From Mesolinea sp040772305 (GTDB lineage: Bacteria > Chloroflexota > Anaerolineae > Anaerolineales > Anaerolineaceae): a DNA stretch of 64,000 bases. The notes below the pieces were generated by a model that was given only the letters and a program-made list of their open reading frames with translations, was not told where the DNA came from and did no database searches. This document shows, piece after piece, positions 59,268-64,000 of this stretch (the first letter of the stretch is position 1; every line of letters begins with the position of its first letter). The DNA lies in the NCBI GenBank assembly GCA_040772305.1, contig JAXGYK010000001.1, positions 1,302,001 through 1,366,000 of the forward strand, written 5' to 3'. The position numbers and the translations under genes are program-made.

Positions 59268-59295
59268 CAAGTAAATAATACTTGCTATCCAAGTA
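59268..59295 (-). promoter_or_regulatory. Palindromic operator of the XRE operon
   Basis: CAAGTA-AATAA-TACTTG (59268-59284) is a perfect inverted repeat with 6-base arms and a 5-base centre, 19 bases upstream of the XRE start codon. A further half-site CAAGTA lies at 59290-59295. The arrangement suits binding by a dimeric XRE repressor. Confidence 0.6.
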
Positions 59296-59764
59296 CATAT
59301 ATCTTACTAAACTGGTATAAGTCTTAGCAAAGAGACTTTTGGGAGCAGAAAACAGAATAATGATTTTTGACTTTTTCGGTTCGTGATGCGGTTGTTACAA
59401 GCTTAACGATCTAAGTACTGAAGGCAACCATTCTGCGCTTGTTGCATACTGACCAAGTGTGTGAGCGAAACACCGACAGACGAAAGAGGAGAGGAGTCAG
59501 GGAGATAAAGCTGCGTAGAATGGGCAGTGTGAAGGCGCTAACCTAGTTTAATACTCCAGGTTTAACCGTAGTTGTTAAGTGACGCAAACACTTGCCATGA
59601 CAGGCTATTGCAGGTGCTAAACTACGAATCTTGCGGTTGAACAAGAACTGCTCAATCCAGTATATGCACTTTACCTTGCCATGCCTTCGTTGCCCCTTTG
59701 CGTGAGAGATCAAAAACGGGCTAAAACTGGGGTGTTTAACGGGGAGAATGAGAGAGAAGTTCAG
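59296..59764. other. Intergenic region between the AT-rich operon and tRNA-Cys
   Basis: About 470 bases with no gene I can support. It is the 3' side of tRNA-Cys, where integrating elements commonly insert, but I found no duplicated tRNA end and no integrase. One minus-strand frame here runs through the tRNA and is spurious. Confidence 0.5.
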
Positions 59765-59835
59765 AGGCGACGATGGGATTTGAACCCATGATGGGGGTTT
59801 TGCAGACCCTTGCCTTACCACTTGGCTACGTCGCC
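59765..59835 (-). tRNA. tRNA-Cys (anticodon GCA)
   Basis: A 71-base cloverleaf: acceptor GGCGACG/CGTCGCC with discriminator U, anticodon loop CTGCAAA (GCA), T-loop TTCAAAT. CCA is not encoded. It lies 44 bases after tRNA-Gly. Confidence 0.95.
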
Positions 59836-59840
59836 TAATA

Positions 59841-59868
59841 AAAAACTGATATCGTTCCCGGTATCAGT
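59841..59868 (-). terminator. Terminator-like hairpin between tRNA-Gly and tRNA-Cys
   Basis: On the minus strand the 7-base-pair stem ACTGATA/TATCAGT with a 10-base loop is followed by six T residues, ending only about 5 bases before the 5' end of tRNA-Cys. It fits an intrinsic terminator, but there would then be no room for a separate tRNA-Cys promoter. Confidence 0.6.
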
Positions 59869-59879
59869 TCGAGCGTAAA

Positions 59880-59952
59880 AGCGGGCGATGGGGCTCGAAC
59901 CCACGACCTCCTCCTTGGCAAGGAGGCGTTCTACCAATTGAACTACACCCGC
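59880..59952 (-). tRNA. tRNA-Gly (anticodon GCC)
   Basis: A 73-base cloverleaf: acceptor GCGGGTG paired with CGCCCGC (one G-U type pair), anticodon stem CCTCC/GGAGG with loop TTGCCAA (GCC), T-loop TTCGAGC, discriminator U. CCA is not encoded. Confidence 0.95.
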
Positions 59953-60150
59953 ATGTTAAGCTTCTACCCGTCTTTCCGGGTCGAGGCATTGGATTTTAGC
60001 ACAGGCATTTTTAAAAGTCAACGTTTGCAGGAGCATAATCGACCTTGCAGCCGGGTGACCGGAGCTTACACAATGCTTCCTGAAAAGAAGTGTCGTGAAT
60101 ATAATAAGTAAGAGAAAACTCTAATCAATAAGCTAATCTATGGAGGAATA

Positions 60151-60657
60151 ATGTCTGAAACAATCGATAACCTGCAGGAAGCCTTTGCCGGAGAAAGCCA
60201 GGCTTTCCAGAAGTACACTGCATTTGCAGCCAAAGCAAAGAGCGATGGCTTTCCGAACGTCAGCAAGCTTTTTGAAGCAACCGCTATGGCCGAGCAATTG
60301 CATGCTGCCGGGCACCTCAAAGCAATGGACGGTTTGGGCGATACGCTCAAAAACTTAGAGGCAGCTATTGCCGGCGAAACCTACGAGTACACCGAAATGT
60401 ACCCGCCGATGCTCGAAAAAGCAGAGCTTGAGAACCACAAGGCCAAAACCTACTTCAAGTACGCTGTAGAAGCCGAGCAGGTTCATGCCAACCTGTATAA
60501 AAAAGCTCTGGAAGCCGTTCAGCAGGGGAAGGATCTGGACGCAGATGAGATTTATCTTTGCCCGGTTTGCGGTTACATTGAGCTGGGTAAGCGCCCGGAG
60601 AAATGTCCGATCTGTAATGTAAAGGGCGAGAAGTTTGTTCTTTACAAGTTTGAGTAA
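60151..60657 (+). CDS. rbr: Rubrerythrin
   Basis: A 168-residue peroxide-reducing non-haem iron protein that protects anaerobes against oxidative stress. The four-helix ferritin-like domain has the di-iron ligands FAGESQAFQKY, AEQLHAAGH, AGETYEYTEMYP and AEQVHANLY. The C-terminal rubredoxin-like domain carries CPVCGYIELG and CPIC cysteine pairs (about residues 138-157). GGAGG precedes the ATG by 5 bases, and TATAAT lies at 60100-60105. It is monocistronic and converges on the RlmI-like gene. Confidence 0.95.
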   Translation: MSETIDNLQEAFAGESQAFQKYTAFAAKAKSDGFPNVSKLFEATAMAEQLHAAGHLKAMDGLGDTLKNLEAAIAGETYEYTEMYPPMLEKAELENHKAKTYFKYAVEAEQVHANLYKKALEAVQQGKDLDADEIYLCPVCGYIELGKRPEKCPICNVKGEKFVLYKFE

Positions 60658-60665
60658 AGGCTGAA

Positions 60666-61715
60666 TCAAAACAAGCCTGCGCGCTGCCTGTCTTTACGGG
60701 TGGCGCGCAGGATGACAATTTTGGTGGGATGATTAAAGGGGGCCGGGTTGGCTGGAGCTGCACCGCAAATAGTTTGCGCATAGCCGGTGCAATCCTGCGG
60801 AACAGGAACGATGGCTTCCATTTCCAAATAGCCTGATTGGCATAATTCCTGAATCTGCTGCTGCATTTCAGCTCCTGAAACGTACAAGGCGTTATTTACC
60901 AGGATGAGGTGCCCTTCATGAGCGACCAATGGGCGCAGCTTGTTAACCAGCTTCAAAAACCCGCGCTGAAGATCCACCGTTCCGGCGCGTGTCTGAGAGA
61001 AGTAGGGGGCATCCAGAATGACCGTGTCGAAAAGACGCTGTTTGCGCTTTGATGCTGCAATTACGGTAAAAAAGTTGCCCGGCAGGCTGATAAGTTTGCT
61101 TTCAAGGCCATTCAGGGACGCGGACCGGCGCCCTAGTTCCAGAAAGCGGGGGTTAAGATCCGTTTGGACCAGCCGGGCAGCACCGCCGCCCAATGCGGCA
61201 AGGCCCAGGCTGCCGGTGTATGCGAAGGTGTTCAGCACCGTTTTCCCTTTTGAGTTGGACAGCAGCCAGGTGCGCAAAGCGCGCGTATCGGGGTAAAAGC
61301 TGTTATCCTGGCCTAATTGCAGATCAATGGCATAGTGCAGCTGGTTTTCGGTGATTTGTTCGGGCAAGCCATTCCCCCAGATGCGCTCAAGGCTCAGTTT
61401 GGCCTTATTCCGCTGCCGGTTTTTATACCAAAGGCTTTGGATCTCAGGGAAGCTGCTGCACAGTTGGGCGGCCAATTCTTCCAATTGCTGTATTTGGGGA
61501 ACTATGGCATTTTTGCCGGGGTGAAATGAAAGCAAAACGTGGCCAGCAAACCAGTCGACCACCAAGCCGGGCCAGCCCTCATAAAAGCCATTAAATAGTC
61601 TCCAGCAGGAATTCCCGGCGGCATTCAGGGCATCGCTGCGGTAAGCAGCGCATGCATTAATCAGCCTGGCAAAGCTTTGCTTATACACGGGTTCTGGGAT
61701 GAGTTGGGACGCCAT
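60666..61715 (-). CDS. RlmI-like class I SAM methyltransferase
   Basis: A 349-residue protein with the architecture of 23S rRNA methyltransferases of the RlmI/RlmK group. The N-terminal PUA-like part includes GFYEGWPGLVVDWFAGHVLLSF. It is followed by DLQLGQDNSFYPDTRALR, the SAM motif VLNTFAYTGSLGLAALGGGA (about residues 160-179) and VILDAPYFSQTRAGTVDLQ (motif IV). The last motif reads ILVNNALYVSG and lacks the cysteine nucleophile of the m5C enzymes, so an N- or other C-methylation is possible. Substrate uncertain. Confidence 0.75.
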   Translation of the reverse strand: MASQLIPEPVYKQSFARLINACAAYRSDALNAAGNSCWRLFNGFYEGWPGLVVDWFAGHVLLSFHPGKNAIVPQIQQLEELAAQLCSSFPEIQSLWYKNRQRNKAKLSLERIWGNGLPEQITENQLHYAIDLQLGQDNSFYPDTRALRTWLLSNSKGKTVLNTFAYTGSLGLAALGGGAARLVQTDLNPRFLELGRRSASLNGLESKLISLPGNFFTVIAASKRKQRLFDTVILDAPYFSQTRAGTVDLQRGFLKLVNKLRPLVAHEGHLILVNNALYVSGAEMQQQIQELCQSGYLEMEAIVPVPQDCTGYAQTICGAAPANPAPFNHPTKIVILRATRKDRQRAGLF

Positions 61716-61759
61716 GATATAACCTGATTCAGAAATATCTTATCATTGGCGGTTTTACT

Positions 61760-62572
61760 ATGCTAGCTTTTTTTAATCAATTATCTCCCGTTATGCAGGC
61801 CTTCCTTGGAACCTTGTTTACAGCAGGCATGACGGCATTGGGTGTGGCAGGCGTGTTTTTAAGCAAGGAAATTAGCCGAAAAGCGCTTAATGGCATGCTG
61901 GGATTTGCCTCGGGGGTTATGATCGCGGCTTCGTTTTTCTCGCTGCTTTTGCCGGCCATCGATATGGCAGAAGCCTCGGGCGTGACCAGCTGGGTGCCGG
62001 CTGTGGTCGGTTTTTTAGCGGGCGGGGCCTTTTTACTATTGGTAGATAAGCTGCTGCCGCATTTGCACCCAGGCGAACGTAAACCTGAAGGCCCAAAGAG
62101 CAGTTGGCAGCGCAGTGTTTTGCTGGTGGTTGCGATTACTTTGCATAATATCCCCGAGGGGCTGGCCGTTGGAGTAGCCTTTGGCGCCGCGGCAACTGGC
62201 TATTCCGAGGCGTCTGTTACAGCAGCTTTGGCCTTGGCCTTGGGTATCGGGATCCAAAACTTCCCTGAAGGTTTGGCAGTGAGCGCACCGCTTCGCCGCG
62301 AAAACGTGAGCCGCGGAAAAGCCTTTGCGCTTGGCGCTGCTTCAGGTATTGTAGAACCGATAGCAGCCGTTATCGGCGCAATGGCGGTGCAATCGATGCA
62401 TGAAATGCTGCCTTACGCGCTTTCGTTTGCTGCCGGAGCGATGATCTATGTGGTTGCCGAAGAGCTTATCCCGGAAGCAAAGGCAAACGCTGAGGGCCAC
62501 TCGGACATTCCTACGATTGGTGTAATGCTGGGTTTTGCGGTCATGATGCTTTTGGATGTGGCTTTGGGCTAA
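61760..62572 (+). CDS. ZIP family metal transporter
   Basis: A 270-residue ZIP transporter of the GufA/ZupT-like subgroup. About eight transmembrane helices are seen, with the metal sites in ITLHNIPEGLAVGVAFG (about residues 132-148) and GIGIQNFPEGLAVSAPL (about 166-182). The substitution HN to QN in the second copy is common in this subgroup. A short His-poor loop carries HLHPGERK. It imports Zn2+ or other divalent ions. Compared with the ZIP at 31.4-32.2 kb it has no His/Arg-rich loop. Its 3' end overlaps the convergent methyltransferase by 4 bases. Confidence 0.9.
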   Translation: MLAFFNQLSPVMQAFLGTLFTAGMTALGVAGVFLSKEISRKALNGMLGFASGVMIAASFFSLLLPAIDMAEASGVTSWVPAVVGFLAGGAFLLLVDKLLPHLHPGERKPEGPKSSWQRSVLLVVAITLHNIPEGLAVGVAFGAAATGYSEASVTAALALALGIGIQNFPEGLAVSAPLRRENVSRGKAFALGAASGIVEPIAAVIGAMAVQSMHEMLPYALSFAAGAMIYVVAEELIPEAKANAEGHSDIPTIGVMLGFAVMMLLDVALG

Positions 62573-63309
62573 GCCTGCCAGACCTGATAGTACCCCAAGT
62601 TTTCTTTGCGCCCGTCGGAGCGGTAAGATTCGACCAAAGTGAGTCCGGCCTGCATGCCCAGTGCGGTTAATTCCTCTGGTGAAAACTCGTGGACGTAGCG
62701 CAGTGCCGTACTATCTTGTTCATTGGAGCGCCAATCCAAAAGGCGGTCGCCTGCGTCCAGGTCCTGCGGGCTAAGGTCAATGGATGACCAGTCCTGAAAC
62801 CGGGCGCTTAAGCGCGGGCTCTGGCTTGGCTGCCATACGGAAATGAATAACTGCCCTCCAGGGGCAAGGATCGCTTTTAACCGCTTAAAAAAGGCAGCCT
62901 GCAGCTCCTGGGAAGGCAGATGGTGCAGGGTCGCAAAACAGGTAATTGCCGGCCAGTTTTGACTGCTTAGGGAAAACTGCTGTTCTTCCTCCAGAAGCCA
63001 GGCGGCAAGGTCAAAGCGGGTAAAGCTGTATTGGCTGGCAGGGAGTTCCAGCGCCTTTGCTGCCTGAAGCAGGGCAGTACTTTGGTCCAATCCCTGATAA
63101 ATGCCCGTGAAACCGCGGTTCGCGAGGCTTTGAGCAAGGTTGCCGTTTCCGCAGCCTAAATCCAGCAGTTTGCGGCAAGCCAGTAACTGCGGCAGCAAGT
63201 TTCGTACACCGGGTTGAATTTTATAGCGGCTGCGCGAAAAGGAGCTGCCAGTAATTTCATAAAAATGGCGGTTCAGGGCTAACAGCTTTGAGCGGGTAGA
63301 GGCATGCAT
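62569..63309 (-). CDS. Class I SAM-dependent methyltransferase
   Basis: A 246-residue methyltransferase. The SAM motif LLDLGCGNGNLAQSLA is at about residues 47-62, followed by GIYQGLDQSTALLQAAKAL, ITCFATLHHLPSQELQAAFFKRL and LAPGGQLFISVW. The ending (LTLVESYRSDGRKENLGYYQVWQ) resembles a Trm9/ABH8-type tRNA wobble-uridine methyltransferase. That is interesting beside the Elp3 gene, which makes the cm5U substrate, but it remains an inference. A TATACT ends 6 bases before the ATG, so the mRNA is probably leaderless. Confidence 0.75.
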   Translation of the reverse strand: MHASTRSKLLALNRHFYEITGSSFSRSRYKIQPGVRNLLPQLLACRKLLDLGCGNGNLAQSLANRGFTGIYQGLDQSTALLQAAKALELPASQYSFTRFDLAAWLLEEEQQFSLSSQNWPAITCFATLHHLPSQELQAAFFKRLKAILAPGGQLFISVWQPSQSPRLSARFQDWSSIDLSPQDLDAGDRLLDWRSNEQDSTALRYVHEFSPEELTALGMQAGLTLVESYRSDGRKENLGYYQVWQA

Positions 63310-63315
63310 ATCAGG

Positions 63316-63321
63316 AGTATA
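63316..63321 (-). promoter_or_regulatory. -10 element giving a leaderless methyltransferase start
   Basis: Minus-strand TATACT is followed by CCTGAT and the ATG at 63309, a 6-base gap. It lies back-to-back with the elp3 promoter. Confidence 0.5.
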
Positions 63322-63346
63322 ACGCCTGGATGAAGCGCTGAACAGT

Positions 63347-63352
63347 TACAAT
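63347..63352 (+). promoter_or_regulatory. -10 element giving a leaderless elp3 start
   Basis: TACAAT is followed by AGTCCT and the ATG at 63359, a 6-base gap with no Shine-Dalgarno. Confidence 0.5.
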
Positions 63353-63358
63353 AGTCCT

Positions 63359-64000
63359 ATGAGTGAAAGAGCAAAGTGGCTGGCTAAACGCAGCTATACA
63401 AGTGAAGAGCTTGCCTTGGCGAATGCCGTTCTGCAGGATGTGGAAGCAGGCATGGAGGTAAACAAGGCACTGCGACGGCATCCCTTGCCCGGTGGTGAGG
63501 GTTTTTTGGCGAAACATGCGCTTGTGGCGGCTTATCGTGCGGGTATAAAAGCCGGTGAACGGGAGGCGAATGATGTGCTGCTGGCAAAAATACGGATGAA
63601 GCCGGTACGGACCTTAAGCGGTGTAACCACAATCACTGTGCTTACCCGTCCAGCTCCTTGCCCGGGAAATTGCCTTTTTTGCCCTACTGAGGAAGGCATG
63701 CCGCAAAGCTATCTGCCTGATGAGCCCGGAGCGCGGCGCGGGGCAGAGAATGAGTTTGACCCTTACCGTCAGGTGGCATCGCGGCTGAGGGCCTTGCATG
63801 AGGTTGGGCATCCCACCGACAAAATAGAACTGCTGATTTTGGGCGGTTCCTGGTCAGCATACCCTGCTGATTACCGGGCCTGGTTCATCCGGCGTTGTTT
63901 TGAGGCTTTGAATGGCGAAAACCCCTTGGATGATCAGGGTGATGTAGACCTGGCTATGGTTCAGGAGCGCAATGTTCACGGGAAGCACCGCAATGTTGGT
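63359..64000 (+). CDS. Elp3-like radical SAM tRNA wobble-uridine enzyme, 3' end cut by window edge
   Basis: The first 214 residues of an Elongator subunit 3 homologue. The radical SAM cluster is in RPAPCPGNCLFCPTEEG (CxxxCxxC, about residues 101-108). It is followed by QSYLPDEPGARRGAENEFDPYRQV, which matches the Elp3 substrate-loop pattern, then KIELLILGGSWSAYPADY. Elp3 combines radical SAM and acetyl-CoA chemistry to form cm5U at tRNA position 34. The C-terminal acetyltransferase domain lies beyond the window. It is divergent from a methyltransferase that could act on the same modification. Confidence 0.88.
   Translation, partial: MSERAKWLAKRSYTSEELALANAVLQDVEAGMEVNKALRRHPLPGGEGFLAKHALVAAYRAGIKAGEREANDVLLAKIRMKPVRTLSGVTTITVLTRPAPCPGNCLFCPTEEGMPQSYLPDEPGARRGAENEFDPYRQVASRLRALHEVGHPTDKIELLILGGSWSAYPADYRAWFIRRCFEALNGENPLDDQGDVDLAMVQERNVHGKHRNVG

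Noticed and set aside
56660..59770. tRNA-Cys as attachment site of the AT-rich island
   Set aside because: The island lies on the 3' side of tRNA-Cys, but I found only a 6-base GGCGAC match near 56675, far too short for a duplicated tRNA end, and there is no integrase gene.
59543..59821. Minus-strand 92-residue reading frame
   Set aside because: It starts inside tRNA-Cys and has no coding features.
60676..60711. Nine-base-pair inverted repeat CCTGCGCGC/GCGCGCAGG as a terminator for rubrerythrin
   Set aside because: It lies inside the 3' coding end of the convergent methyltransferase and has no T-run; it may be chance in GC-rich coding sequence.
1..64000. A selenoprotein gene in this window read through TGA
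   Set aside because: Because tRNA-Sec is present I looked for genes broken by an in-frame TGA. All recognised genes have normal full-length frames, so none is supported here.

Overview
This 64 kb window looks like chromosomal DNA of a Chloroflexota bacterium, most likely class Anaerolineae; the assignment rests on gene content and is an inference. Pointers are a bacterial Elp3-type radical SAM protein, an MscL with a C-terminal zinc ribbon, many N-terminally anchored secreted proteins, a rubrerythrin fitting an anaerobe, and a tRNA-Sec gene. Almost all genes are intact and closely packed, so this is mostly ordinary core chromosome with a few accessory inserts.

Layout. 1-4.4 kb (minus): folD, an 8-oxoguanine deaminase-like amidohydrolase, carbamate kinase and a threonine synthase cut by the window edge. 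4.4-7.5 kb (plus): uridine kinase, a DedA/VTT membrane protein, rsmG and an unknown protein. 7.6-16.3 kb (minus): rsmA, a 3D/G5-domain cell-wall protein, two HAD phosphatases, mfd, pth and a low-complexity membrane protein. 16.4-19.9 kb (plus): mscL, an orphan DNA methyltransferase, a nucleoside phosphorylase and an alkaline-phosphatase-superfamily enzyme. 19.9-27.9 kb (minus): acpS, an inactive/active M16 protease pair, a membrane protein, an S1-domain protein with three tandem 23-base repeats upstream, and ftsK. 28-31 kb: rho with a structured leader, an M23 endopeptidase, tRNA-Arg(CCT). 31-38.9 kb: a ZIP transporter beside a histidine-rich NifX-like protein, a secreted three-repeat protein, a second M23 protein, a degenerate MBL-fold protein, asparaginase II, nth and miaB. 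39.2-40.4 kb: a complete IS3-family element. 40.5-50.6 kb: a class V aminotransferase, a STAS protein, two divergent membrane-anchored HExxH proteins, gmk, rhomboid, a beta-phosphoglucomutase-like HAD, PAP2 and a GH13 amylase. 50.7-56.7 kb: tRNA-Sec(TCA), a solute-binding protein, rnhA, copA-copZ, a NagD-like HAD and a 49-residue membrane peptide. 56.8-59.3 kb: an AT-rich probable acquired operon (XRE regulator, zinc-ribbon membrane protein, DUF6978-like and DUF1828-like proteins, one unknown). 59.7-64 kb: tRNA-Cys, tRNA-Gly, rubrerythrin, an RlmI-like methyltransferase, a second ZIP transporter, another methyltransferase and the start of elp3.

Three observations stand out. First, many genes have a -10 hexamer ending 6-8 bases before the start codon and no Shine-Dalgarno sequence, which implies leaderless mRNAs: udk, rsmG, rsmA, the 3D protein, the orphan methyltransferase, an M23 gene, miaB, an HExxH gene, gmk, a methyltransferase and elp3. 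Second, the selenocysteine tRNA gene has its own well-spaced promoter, so the organism should make selenoproteins, although none is visible here. Third, the IS3 element sits inside the hairpin of an intrinsic terminator with a 3-base target duplication, so the ancestral terminator can be rebuilt exactly. The best candidate for an undescribed system is the AT-rich regulator/DUF6978/DUF1828 operon at 56.8-59.3 kb, which carries a palindromic operator at its promoter; its function cannot be read from sequence.
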